Part shown: positions 18,898 to 27,075 of the stretch, piece by piece
Layout: every line of letters begins with the position of its first letter
How positions within the stretch are numbered: position 1 is the stretch's first letter
DNA from: Gemmatimonadota bacterium
Lineage (GTDB): Bacteria; Gemmatimonadota; Gemmatimonadetes; Gemmatimonadales; Gemmatimonadaceae
Assembly (NCBI GenBank): GCA_028287285.1
Contig: JAQBPY010000003.1
Coordinates: 1-35,389, forward strand
Direction of reading: 5' to 3'
Length of the DNA stretch: 35,389 bases
The notes under the pieces: generated by a model
Database searches by the model: none
The model's input: only the letters and a program-made list of their open reading frames with translations
What the model was told of the DNA's origin: nothing
Translations under genes and position numbers: made by a program

Positions 18898-19238
18898 TGA
18901 CCGGCGACGACGATATCCGGAAGCGGTTTGCCGCACTGAGAAACGCGGATGCGAATGCGGCGCCCGCCGTGGACGTATTGCTGGCGAGGCCACGCGTGAG
19001 AGACGCACGTCCGTTCGCACTCGCGGCCGTCGCCGCGGTGGCCGCCGCAGTTTTTGTCGCCGTAGGGATACAACTCAGGGACCCGAAAGAGCCGCCGCGG
19101 ACCGGGATGTCGATCCTCGAATGGCGATCCCCCACGGCGTCGCTGCTGAAGACGCCAGGGAGCGAATTGATTCACACCGTGCCGACCATGCGCTCGACCA
19201 TCCTGCATAGCGCGCATCCCTCACTCCCTGGAAAATGA
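18894..19238 (+). CDS. Single-pass membrane protein, putative anti-sigma-like regulator
   Basis: This 114-residue protein has a short cytoplasmic N-terminus, one Ala/Val-rich helix near residues 45-63, and a short outer tail. Its position (ATGA overlaps on both sides, between an ECF sigma factor and a secreted protein) fits a sigma regulator. No zinc-finger HxxxCxxC motif is visible, so it is not a classical ZAS anti-sigma factor. Function is inferred from context only. Confidence 0.6.
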   Translation: MMTGDDDIRKRFAALRNADANAAPAVDVLLARPRVRDARPFALAAVAAVAAAVFVAVGIQLRDPKEPPRTGMSILEWRSPTASLLKTPGSELIHTVPTMRSTILHSAHPSLPGK

Positions 19239-19927
19239 TCATGCGACTACTGGCCTGCGCAACGGTACTCATGCTGGCAGCGACGACGACCCTTACCGCA
19301 CAGCGAACAGCAACCGCGATGCCGTTGATCGTGGTCGATGGGGTGATTGTCAGCGACGGATGCGACACACCACCGTCTGTCCCCGTCAATGCGCGAATGA
19401 ACGGTGCGCGCCTCGGCCAGATCGAAGGGCTCAGCCGCAACGATATCGAGACCGTCGAGATACTGAAGGGTAACGCCCCCACAAAGATGTATGGTGCCGA
19501 TGCAAGGAACGGCGTGATCGTCGTCACAACGAAGAAGGGACGCCACTATTGCATCGATGTTCCTCAAACGCCGGCCGGCGGCGATGATCCATTGTCGCAG
19601 CATCTCTTTCCACCAGACCTGATCATGGCGCATCAGGGGGAAATCGGCCTCCAGGAAAGCCAGCACGCAGCGATCGTTGCCGAGCTGCAGCTGTCGCAGG
19701 CGACCTTCATCCAGCTCCAGTTCAAGATGAGCGCCGAGTCCGAGCAACTGGAAAAGCTGGTGCAGCCGGCGCTGGTGAATGAGGCGCAGGTACTGGCGCA
19801 GATCGATCGCGTGCTCGCCGCGGAACGGGAGATCAAGCGCGCGCAGGTGGCCTTGCTCGTTCGGACAAAGAACCTGCTCACGGCGCAGCAGCAGGCGAAA
19901 CTCGCCTCGTTTCAGCGCGGTAAGTGA
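19235..19927 (+). CDS. Secreted TonB-plug-like protein with LTxxQ (Spy/CpxP-like) C-terminus
   Basis: This 230-residue protein has a signal peptide (about 1-22, cleavage near LTAQR). Residues about 28-100 match the TonB-dependent receptor plug end: PLIVVDGVIV, DIETVEILKG, APTKMYGADARNGVIVVTTKKG. The rest (about 120-230) is alpha-helical and ends with LLTAQQQAKL, like the LTxxQ helices of periplasmic Spy/CpxP chaperones. No beta-barrel follows, so it is not a receptor. It is the third gene of the sigma operon (ATGA overlap) and may sense or buffer envelope stress for the sigma factor (inference). Confidence 0.75.
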   Translation: MIMRLLACATVLMLAATTTLTAQRTATAMPLIVVDGVIVSDGCDTPPSVPVNARMNGARLGQIEGLSRNDIETVEILKGNAPTKMYGADARNGVIVVTTKKGRHYCIDVPQTPAGGDDPLSQHLFPPDLIMAHQGEIGLQESQHAAIVAELQLSQATFIQLQFKMSAESEQLEKLVQPALVNEAQVLAQIDRVLAAEREIKRAQVALLVRTKNLLTAQQQAKLASFQRGK

Positions 19928-19970
19928 CGCAACCGCCGTTCATCAACCAGGCGCAAAGAACGGGACGCGC

Positions 19971-20091
19971 GTTGTCATCCCGCAGCGGCGCAGCCGCTGT
20001 CGGGACACACCATACTGGCTGAGTGGCCATTCAGGCGAAAAGACCCGTACAGAATCTCCCGACAGGCGCTCCGCGCCCTGCGGGATGACAA
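19971..20091. repeat. Palindromic MITE-like element, copy 1
   Basis: The outer ends GTTGTCATCCCG and CGGGATGACAAC are perfect inverted repeats. Inside them CGCAGCCGCTGTCGGGA faces TCCCGACAGGCGCTCCGCG. The middle carries CACCATACTGGCTGAGTGGC. There is no coding potential; its size (about 121 bp) suits a MITE or REP-type repeat mobilised in trans. Confidence 0.8.
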
Positions 20092-20129
20092 CGGGGTCAG
20101 TCGCAGAGCGCCTGCAGGATGACACCGCT

Positions 20130-20229
20130 GTCATCCCGCAGCGGCGCAGCCGCTGTCAGGAGACACCATACTGGCTGAGTGGCCATTCTAGCGAAAATCC
20201 CGACAGGCGCTACGCGCCTGCGAGATGAC
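20130..20229. repeat. Palindromic MITE-like element, copy 2
   Basis: A second copy shares the left arm (GTCATCCCGCAGCGGCGCAG), the centre CACCATACTGGCTGAGTGGC and the right arm TCCCGACAGGCGC...GATGAC. It is about 100 bp, with a deletion in the middle relative to copy 1. A partial right arm, CGCCTGCAGGATGAC, lies between the two copies at about 20109-20123. Confidence 0.8.
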
Positions 20230-20237
20230 AAGCGCCG

Positions 20238-20430
20238 TCAACCCACAGGATGTGGCTGGCCAGCCACACTCTCCTGCCTGGCCTCTTCACGCGACAGCCC
20301 ACCCTCGACGCGGCGGTTGAAGCCGTTGAGATAGGTATAGAACACCGGTGTCACGTAGAGCGTGATGAGCTGCGAAAAGAGCAGGCCACCCACCACCGCG
20401 ATGCCCAACGGGCGGCGCGAGGACGCCCCA
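20238..20430 (-). pseudogene. C-terminal remnant of an RND efflux-pump permease
   Basis: Reading leftward, the frame gives [20 protein letters not shown] then [13 protein letters not shown] and a natural stop at 20238-20240. This is the last transmembrane segment of AcrB/MdtB-type RND permeases. Upstream of the Arg-Arg the similarity ends abruptly at an ATPase remnant, and an in-frame TGA follows. About 1000 residues are missing, so it is a dead fragment. Confidence 0.8.
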
Positions 20431-20590
20431 CGCGCTGCGCCGGCTCATCCAGCCGGATTCTGGTGACTGACCGCCGCTCGGCGCTGGCCGTCTTGCCCAC
20501 GCCCTTTAGCCCTTCGAGACAGACCGCCGGGAGCTGCTGCAGCAAGTCGTCCAGTTCACTATACCATTTAACCTGACAATACAATACCAA
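20424..20590 (-). pseudogene. N-terminal remnant of a DUF4143-type AAA ATPase
   Basis: The frame from TTG 20590 reads SELDDLLQQLPAVCLEGLKG followed by VGKTAS, that is a Walker A GLKGVGKT, then a segment ending RLDEPAQR. This is the N-terminus of the ATP-binding proteins that carry DUF4143. The similarity stops after about 56 residues where the RND fragment begins, so the gene is truncated. Confidence 0.6.
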
Positions 20591-20759
20591 TGGGAGGCGT
20601 CGGCCTGATTCCGGACAGTTGTACGACGCTCGAAGGCAAGGGGGAAGAGTCGCGACCTGTCATTCAATGTGCCATGCGATGTATCAGACTTTCCGAGCCG
20701 CGCCGACCGAGCTCAATACTGCTTCAAGGCTCTTGCCCATACGTGGTTGCAGGTATATC

Positions 20760-20813
20760 ATGGCCAAAGTAAATAACATGGCCATGATAACCACCATGGC
20801 CACGATACCTCAA
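20760..20813 (+). repeat. Three 18-bp units, each starting ATGGCCA, at the antitoxin start
   Basis: ATGGCCA recurs at 20760, 20778 and 20796, exactly 18 bp apart. It encodes MAKVNN, MAMITT and MATIPQ in the same frame. The middle copy is part of the palindrome CATGGCCATG (20777-20786). Confidence 0.7.
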
Positions 20814-21986
20814 ATCATTGCCAACGCCATGGACGAGCCAGACGTCAGGTCCGATGCCGCTTCCCGCGGCAGCCGCGCAGAGGCCATCATCGCCGACCTC
20901 TTCGAGCACGCCGACTGGCGCGTACGCCGAGACGAACGTCCCGATTCCGCGGGAAGTAACCTCATCGTGCGCCGAGGCCGGACGACACTTCTCGTCCAGG
21001 TAAAGGCCGCAGCGGAAGGGCGCGCCGACCGGCTTATCCCCTTGTGGTCGCAAGCATACCTCGAAGCCCTGCGGGCGGCGGGAGACAAGCACCAGCCACT
21101 CACAGTGATTGCCGCGCCGAGAATTGCGCCACGCGCGGCGGAACAGGTGCTCAAGTTCGCGGCGGACGTTGCTCCGGAAGCCGCCATCGGAGTCATCGAC
21201 TTCGAGGGACTCCGTGAATTTCGTGGACCCCAGCTCGAGCACCTCAGCGCTGAGCATAGTCCCGCCCCCGCGCGAATCCGCTCGGCAGTCCAGGGTCAGT
21301 CGGATATCTTCTCTGACCTGAACCAATGGATGCTCAAGGTCCTGCTTGCTACTGAGCTTCCGGAGAAACTGCTCAGCGCACCAAGGATACGTTACCAGAA
21401 CGCGTCACAGCTCGCGCGCGCGGCCAACGTCTCGGTCATGAGTGCATTCCGGTTTGTGCAGCAGCTCGAGCGCGACGGATACCTCCATGAATCCAGTGGG
21501 TCGCTCGAGCTGGTCCGTCGCGGAGACCTGTTTCGGCGCTGGCGAGAGGCAGCGGCGCGACGAGTCATTGAAGTTCCCGTTCGCTTTCTGCTTCGCGGTG
21601 ATCCCCAGAAGGAGTTGGCGCGCACGCTACGCAGCGGGCGCGGATGTCTCGCCCTCTTTGCCGCCGCGAAAGCACTGGGATTCGGCTTTGTGCAGGGAGT
21701 GTTGCCACATGTGTATGTGCAGCGGCTTGATCCGGCGAGCATCGCGGAGTGGAAGAACATCGTTGTCGCCGGCCCCGGCGAACAGCCGGACATCCTGCTC
21801 CGACAGGCGCCGGCACCGCAATCAGTCTATCGCGGACTCGTGCGCGTCAACGACACGCCGGTGAGCGACATTCTCCAGGTCTGGCTCGATGTCTCCAACA
21901 GCCCATCACGCGGAGCCGAACAGGCGGATCTGATTCAACGCCGTATTCTCGACAAGCTCATCTCGGGCGCGCATGCCAATCGATGA
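20760..21986 (+). CDS. AbiEi-like antitoxin with wHTH and PD-(D/E)xK-like N-terminus
   Basis: From ATG 20760 the product is 408 residues. Residues about 35-110 (AEAIIADLFEHADWRVRRDE; then NLIVRRGRTTLLVQVKAA) look like a degenerate restriction-endonuclease fold with a QxK in place of ExK. A winged helix follows (about 210-262: NASQLARAANVSVMSAFRFV). The C-terminal domain ends with SDILQVWLDVSNSPSRGAEQ, as in AbiEi-type antitoxins. These proteins repress their own operon and counteract a linked nucleotidyltransferase. Three in-frame ATGs (20760, 20778, 20796) sit in an 18-bp repeat, so the start is ambiguous; TATATC lies just upstream. The toxin gene overlaps its 3' end by 14 bp. Confidence 0.65.
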   Translation: MAKVNNMAMITTMATIPQIIANAMDEPDVRSDAASRGSRAEAIIADLFEHADWRVRRDERPDSAGSNLIVRRGRTTLLVQVKAAAEGRADRLIPLWSQAYLEALRAAGDKHQPLTVIAAPRIAPRAAEQVLKFAADVAPEAAIGVIDFEGLREFRGPQLEHLSAEHSPAPARIRSAVQGQSDIFSDLNQWMLKVLLATELPEKLLSAPRIRYQNASQLARAANVSVMSAFRFVQQLERDGYLHESSGSLELVRRGDLFRRWREAAARRVIEVPVRFLLRGDPQKELARTLRSGRGCLALFAAAKALGFGFVQGVLPHVYVQRLDPASIAEWKNIVVAGPGEQPDILLRQAPAPQSVYRGLVRVNDTPVSDILQVWLDVSNSPSRGAEQADLIQRRILDKLISGAHANR

Positions 21987-22796
21987 CAGCGCCGCGCTCG
22001 CGCGATTGCTGGGAGCGTTGCGCCCATGGCTCGGCCATCTCGTCATCGTCGGTGGCTGGGCGCATCAGCTCCACCGACTGCACCCGCTTGCGACCGTGCC
22101 CGCCTATTCGCCAATTTTGACGAGGGACGCCGATGTCGCCCTCTCGCTGAACGCGCCATTGGAGGGCGATATCGGCGCCGCCCTACGGGCCGCGAGCTTC
22201 GAGGAACACCTATCAGGCGACCACACTCCTCCTATCGCCGAATACCGACTCGGCGGCGAGGAGCAGGGCTTCTACGCAGAATTCCTTGCGCCTCTGTAAG
22301 GAAGTGAATACAAGCGGCGCGGCAAGCAGGACGCCACGGGCATCAAAGCTGGAATCACCGTGCAGAAGCTTCGGCATCTCGATCTGCTGCTCATGCGGCC
22401 ATGGGGGGTCATGGTCGACGTGGGTACAGGTACGTCAAGAACGACGTCAGCCAAGGTGATGATTGCAAATCCTGTGAGCTTCATCGCGCAGAAGCTCCTG
22501 ATACAAACGGCTCGAAAGCCGGACAAACAATCCCAGGACATCCTTTACATCCATGACACTTTGGAATTATTCGCCAGCAACCTTGACTCCCTGAGGCCCT
22601 CTGGCTGGACCATCTCGTTCCGACGCTAACGTTGAAGGTTGTGAAGGACATCCAGCACCTCCACCGGGAGCAGTTCGGCAGCGTGACTGAGACAATTCGC
22701 GGAGCGGCACGAATTCCGGCGAACCGGACACTCATCCCGGAGAATATCCGGGGCGCCTGCGTCTATGGTCTGTCCCGAATCTTCGATGGGGAATGA
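21973..22796 (+). pseudogene. AbiEii-like nucleotidyltransferase toxin, broken by stop and frameshift
   Basis: The N-terminus has the polymerase-beta-type motif VIVGGWAHQL followed by LTRDADVAL. The frame hits TAA at 22297-22299, after FYAEFLAPL, and continues in the same frame with GSEYKRRGKQDA, KLRHLDLLLM, VSFIAQKLLI and DILYIHDTLELF. Near 22595-22600 similarity jumps to another frame (VPTLTLKVV, REQFGSVTETIRGAARIPA, IPENIRGACV) ending at TGA 22794-22796. The full product would be about 274 residues. Two independent lesions argue for a real pseudogene. The antitoxin upstream appears intact. Confidence 0.8.
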
Positions 22797-23171
22797 TATT
22801 TCCATGATCGCGTGCGTGGAAGCACATCTCTCCTCGCTTCCCATCGAAGTGTATCTGCATCCGCCACTCTGAGAGCTGCGTTCCGGGAAGGACACGGACA
22901 CACTACCGGCACACGAACACTGCCCGGATTCGAGTCGTTCCATTTTGGAACTTCTGCCCGCAGAGGCGCGGTCATATCGGTGCCGTCACCGATATGGTCT
23001 GGAACACCAGACATACAGGTCGTCCTCCTCGGCCCTCTCGTCATCGAAGGGGCGTGCCCACGTCAGGAGCACGGCAAGATGATCGTCCATCGCACTGCGT
23101 GAATACGACGGATTCCACACCGACAATTGGTGCCATCTAGCAACTGTCCCTTTAGGAAGATCTTATCAACT
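22797..23171. other. Non-coding gap between convergent genes, with hairpins
   Basis: No convincing gene is seen on either strand. The gap holds three inverted repeats close together (22937-22951, 22973-22996, 22997-23012). It separates the end of the broken toxin gene from the end of the leftward helicase operon. Confidence 0.5.
22973..23012. terminator. Two adjacent perfect hairpins, possible bidirectional terminator
   Basis: CATATCGGTG (22973-22982), loop CCGT, CACCGATATG (22987-22996). This is immediately followed by GTCTGG, loop AACA, CCAGAC (22997-23012). A smaller one, GTTCCA-TTT-TGGAAC, is at 22937-22951. The location between converging genes fits termination, but no T-tract is present. 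Confidence 0.35.
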
Positions 23172-23561
23172 CTAGAACGTATCTTCGCCGGACAACCGGA
23201 ACTCGTGCCAATCGCACACACGAGCCAACTCCGACAAATAGAGACCAAACTCCTCAGACGTCAGCTCATCCAAGGGAATCCAGGTTTCGCCGATGAGCCG
23301 ACCACGTCCGTCAACCGTAAATCCGACGAGATCACTGAGGCGATTCCGCTCCCACGCATACCGATAGGATGAATCGTTCGTTGCCGCCGCAAGGACTGAC
23401 CGGCGGGCAATGATTGAGCTGGCCCGGAGCACTTGCTCGGTCTCCTCAAGGCGAAACCTCACTACTTGCACACTGCCACCGTCAAGCGTCACCGTGATGG
23501 AGTCTGACGAATCGACGCGGTAGCCCGCCCGCTTGGCGAGTTCCTTCCAATCACCGCGCAA
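23172..23561 (-). CDS. Small YbjN/CesT-chaperone-like protein, last gene of the helicase operon
   Basis: From TTG 23561, preceded by GAGGTGG, the product is 129 residues and overlaps the helicase stop by 11 bp. The pattern WERNRLSDLVGFTVDGRGRL, then GETWIPLDELTSEEFGLYL and CDWHEFRLSG, recalls the YbjN / type III chaperone-like fold (short alpha-beta-beta-alpha), a protein-binding module. The frame is open further upstream inside the helicase gene, but that part is a shadow. It may be an adaptor or assembly chaperone for the helicase (inference). Confidence 0.6.
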   Translation of the reverse strand: MRGDWKELAKRAGYRVDSSDSITVTLDGGSVQVVRFRLEETEQVLRASSIIARRSVLAAATNDSSYRYAWERNRLSDLVGFTVDGRGRLIGETWIPLDELTSEEFGLYLSELARVCDWHEFRLSGEDTF

Positions 23562-26500
23562 CGTCCACCTCTGCGTCGAGACCCGCGGATAGCACCGCCA
23601 TCGAGGCATCTCGCTCAAGAAGTACTTTCTCCATGCGATCTGCAGTGGTGACCACCGCCAGTATGAGCGCCTTTGCACGTTCCAGATCGTTCTCAACAGG
23701 TCCAAGAAGAACGTCGCCCTCGATCGCAACGTCGTACGACTCGTACCGCTCATTTCGCTCGAGTGCCAGCCGTGCATAGGGCACGCCCAGCATTGACACA
23801 GCGAGATCGTCATCCCACCTATCCATTGTCACACTGCCAATCGGACTGACACATCGAAGCACGGGACGTCCGCGCAAAGACCGAAGCAAAAGAGCAAAGG
23901 GCTGAACGCGCGATTCCAGGATCATTTCGCCCACGACCTGACATGTCTCCTTCCGGTGTACACCCCTCGCGCCCATCTGACTGGCGAGTATCTCGATCGC
24001 GTCCAGCCGCTCACGCATACGAGCGGCGTCCTCTGCACTCACCGCCAGTGGCCGCCTCGCACCCTTGACCATGTCAGGTATCACCCGGAATGCGCTTCGG
24101 AGGGGAGTTCGAATAGCCTGGATATCGATAACGTGACGAATCCCCTCTTCCATCACACTGACATCAGCGCGCTCCTTCCGCGGTGTCCCTAGTCCTTCGT
24201 GCATCATTACCATGAAGCGATTGAGGCGCTCGTAGACACGACGGAGCTGCAGAACTTCGACCGTATCATTCAGATGCGGATAATAGACCTGTAGCAAATC
24301 ATTATCAGAGCCCGTCGCCGTATCGCTTCCAAGCCGCCGTTCCGTCTGGGAACCCACCCGGTCAACGCGCCCAACCCGTTGTTCCAATTCCGAGGGCATC
24401 CAGGCGATTCCGTAGTGATAGACGCTGGAGCAAAAGGTGTGGAGATCCTCGCCCTCCTTGAGAAGGTCGGTAGTGACAAGAATGAGTGGATATCCCGGCA
24501 TCCTGAACTGCTTCACTACTTCGCCATTGACCTTCCCGGCCATCCCGGCCACAGGGCGCTGTGCGCGCAACGTCTTTCCGAGGATTGTTGGTACCCGGCT
24601 CAAGTCCGCGCCCAGAAGATCCGGAGCGTTCAGCTGCACGATGAGGTGGAAATTGGCGGCGTTCTCCGCCAATTCCTGGAACGAATTGAATTGTGCCGGC
24701 TCCTCGACCCGCTGTCGCTCGAGTTCGTCGAGGATCTCACCAGCCAGATTCGGAAGCTCCATTTCGGCGATTTCTCGCGCACCTTTCCTGATGCTCTCGA
24801 GTCGATTTGCGATCAGTATGAAAATATCGATGATCGGATGTCCCTTTCTGATCATCGTCGAAACGAATTCCCTCCTGAGCTCACATTCGTGCAGGATCGC
24901 CGCGAAATCACCAGTGGCGCGCTGCGGCCAGAGATGTTTCAGTAGCACTGGTCGCAGACGCAGCTCTGAAAAGAGGGTGCGCTCCGCGAGCCACTGTTCC
25001 GCGCCCTTCTCGACCCGGTCAATCCGCTCATCCCGAATGGGAATCACGAAGACATCTCGAAGAATCGTGCGAGCATCCGCTCCGACCCGATCCTCGAGCG
25101 CACCGAGCAGGTAGAGCGCACCGGCCTGAAACGCACGCATCCGAACGCGGCTGCGCACTACCGCGCTCTTCGCTCCGAGATATCGTGCTGCCTGGCGCTC
25201 TACACGCGTGACGACGTCGGCCTCCGAAATCCCAAGCACGCGCGCCATCTCGGCGATCACTCGATCGGTCGAGACTCCGAGGACAGCCGTGACGTAGTTG
25301 TCCTCCAGGAGCGTGGAGTACGCGCTACTCGCCTTCTCGAGGTCGAGAGCAATGCTCGCCCCACTTCTTACACCGTCAGGACCCTTGCCACGAAAGAACC
25401 ATGCAAAGAAGCTGTCAATGCTGGATTGCTCTCCGTCCTCGGCAACAGTATTCCTGAATTCGTCACGCGCGCGAATACCATGACGCGCTTCGGCGCGTTC
25501 AGCCAGATAGGTCTTGATCTGCGTTTCTATCTGTGACTGGAGCGTGGCACCACGCAACGCCGCCCGCAGGCGAGCAAACAGCAGCTCATCGTACTTCTCC
25601 TCCAGCTTACGCTGCAGCTCGTCAACTGAGGCGACGCGTCGAACAAAAACCAGCGCCTTTCGACCGGTTACAAATGACTGTGCCAACTCGGCGACAATCG
25701 CATCCATCTTCGGATGCGGCATCTCTGTACCCAGTGTCTTCAGGTGGTCTTTCGCCAACGTGTTGATGGCGTCGATATCCGCACCATCTCGGCGCGACTC
25801 CCGCCCTGACGCGATCTCCTCAGGCGTTCGATGAAAGGCGGCGTCTTCAGCAGTATCCTCTCCTTCCTCTTCAGGCACATCGCTCGGGCGCAACTTTGTG
25901 CTCTTCACCGTTTCGAGGAAGCTCTCGAATGACGCGAGAAGTCCGACCTGAAACGAATGATTGTGCACGCCTGACCCGAGCAGCTCCGCAACCTTCTTCT
26001 GGACAAGTGCGACCGCGAGCCGTTGCCTGTCGGTCGCAGGACGCAGCGGTTCGTCATGCGTCGCGATCCCGCCGCCGCGCCACTCGCGCCGATACTCACT
26101 CTTCGTCAGTCGCCTATCACCCGACGAAAGCTCTGCCGTGCGGCGAATCAGGAGTCGCCGAACCACCGCCCGGTGCTGCTCGTGATCGAGACTGGCGTCG
26201 CGCAACTCATCCCACCCGGCGCTGAAGCCAAAGAGATCGAGTTGATTCCAGAGCTGGCGCATCTCGTACTCGATCGGAGTCGCACTTAGGAACAACACCT
26301 TCTTGATGCGTCGCCGGTACCCCTTGAACTGCGCCGTATCCTCGGCGATGTGCCGACCGCCCAGGGTGCAACCAAGCACCATGTTCCTGACGGACGACGA
26401 GCGTTCCTTCCAGCCGGCTTTCAGGTTGTGTGCTTCATCGACGATCAGAAGGTCGATGTCAGGCAGGGCACAATTCACCGCGCGGGCAAAGTTGCGTTTG

Positions 26501-27075
26501 TAACCCTCCTTCCGCGCATCGAGTAAGTCCGATTGTAACCATGGAACGGTGCGCAGCAGGCTCTTGCGGCGCTTGTCGAGCGTGGCGTCAGCCCCGACAA
26601 TCGGAAGGCTGAAGCTCGTAAGTCTTACGAAGAAGTCCCGATCCGGATCGTTTGATGCCTCTGTCGCGAGATCGACAAGCGAGTTGACCTTCACGAGCGC
26701 ACGAGCCGGATGCCCGCCAAGCCCCTTCACGCGCAGGTCCTCCACGCGCACGATCCGGCTGACGAAGTTTCTCCATTCCTTCATCCACTTGTTCTGGATG
26801 TTCTCCTTCGGCGCCAGGACCATGACACGCAATTCCGGCCGGAAATGCCGCAGGAGTGCCATTGTGCCAAGGGCAACATAGGTCTTGCCCATGCCCACCT
26901 CGTCTGCGAGGTAGGCCACATTCTGGTCCTGCAGCATGTTGTGAAGCGCCACCGCGCCGGACAACTGTTCCTCCGCCACTGCGGTACTTACGACACCGCC
27001 AGCAGCGCCGGCGGCAAAGTCCAATAGCTCCCGAGCCGTGGCGACGTCGATTCGCTCAGGCAACGGACGCCTCAT
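23551..27075 (-). CDS. SNF2-type DEAH helicase/translocase
   Basis: This 1174-residue superfamily 2 protein has Walker A LADEVGMGKT (56-65), motif Ia VLAPKEN, motif II IVDEAHN (211-217), motif III LSATP (263-267), and in the C-terminal lobe LVTTDLLKEGEDLH and QRVGRVDRVG (near 897). A long insertion (about 370-830), rich in charged helices, separates the lobes. Class and size resemble the large SNF2-like proteins of defence loci such as DISARM DrmD, but other DISARM genes are absent. It would move on DNA using ATP. It overlaps the PLD gene by 20 bp and the small YbjN-like gene by 11 bp, so the operon is tightly coupled. A role in recognising or unwinding foreign DNA is inferred. Confidence 0.85.
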   Translation of the reverse strand: MRRPLPERIDVATARELLDFAAGAAGGVVSTAVAEEQLSGAVALHNMLQDQNVAYLADEVGMGKTYVALGTMALLRHFRPELRVMVLAPKENIQNKWMKEWRNFVSRIVRVEDLRVKGLGGHPARALVKVNSLVDLATEASNDPDRDFFVRLTSFSLPIVGADATLDKRRKSLLRTVPWLQSDLLDARKEGYKRNFARAVNCALPDIDLLIVDEAHNLKAGWKERSSSVRNMVLGCTLGGRHIAEDTAQFKGYRRRIKKVLFLSATPIEYEMRQLWNQLDLFGFSAGWDELRDASLDHEQHRAVVRRLLIRRTAELSSGDRRLTKSEYRREWRGGGIATHDEPLRPATDRQRLAVALVQKKVAELLGSGVHNHSFQVGLLASFESFLETVKSTKLRPSDVPEEEGEDTAEDAAFHRTPEEIASGRESRRDGADIDAINTLAKDHLKTLGTEMPHPKMDAIVAELAQSFVTGRKALVFVRRVASVDELQRKLEEKYDELLFARLRAALRGATLQSQIETQIKTYLAERAEARHGIRARDEFRNTVAEDGEQSSIDSFFAWFFRGKGPDGVRSGASIALDLEKASSAYSTLLEDNYVTAVLGVSTDRVIAEMARVLGISEADVVTRVERQAARYLGAKSAVVRSRVRMRAFQAGALYLLGALEDRVGADARTILRDVFVIPIRDERIDRVEKGAEQWLAERTLFSELRLRPVLLKHLWPQRATGDFAAILHECELRREFVSTMIRKGHPIIDIFILIANRLESIRKGAREIAEMELPNLAGEILDELERQRVEEPAQFNSFQELAENAANFHLIVQLNAPDLLGADLSRVPTILGKTLRAQRPVAGMAGKVNGEVVKQFRMPGYPLILVTTDLLKEGEDLHTFCSSVYHYGIAWMPSELEQRVGRVDRVGSQTERRLGSDTATGSDNDLLQVYYPHLNDTVEVLQLRRVYERLNRFMVMMHEGLGTPRKERADVSVMEEGIRHVIDIQAIRTPLRSAFRVIPDMVKGARRPLAVSAEDAARMRERLDAIEILASQMGARGVHRKETCQVVGEMILESRVQPFALLLRSLRGRPVLRCVSPIGSVTMDRWDDDLAVSMLGVPYARLALERNERYESYDVAIEGDVLLGPVENDLERAKALILAVVTTADRMEKVLLERDASMAVLSAGLDAEVDVAR

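Noticed and set aside
22812-23102. 96-codon plus-strand frame in the gap after the broken toxin
   Set aside because: Low-complexity Ser/Arg/Gly composition, no ribosome site, and it spans the hairpin cluster.
24379-25114. Plus-strand frames opposite the SNF2 gene
   Set aside because: No recognisable domain or ribosome site, and they lie wholly within the helicase coding region.
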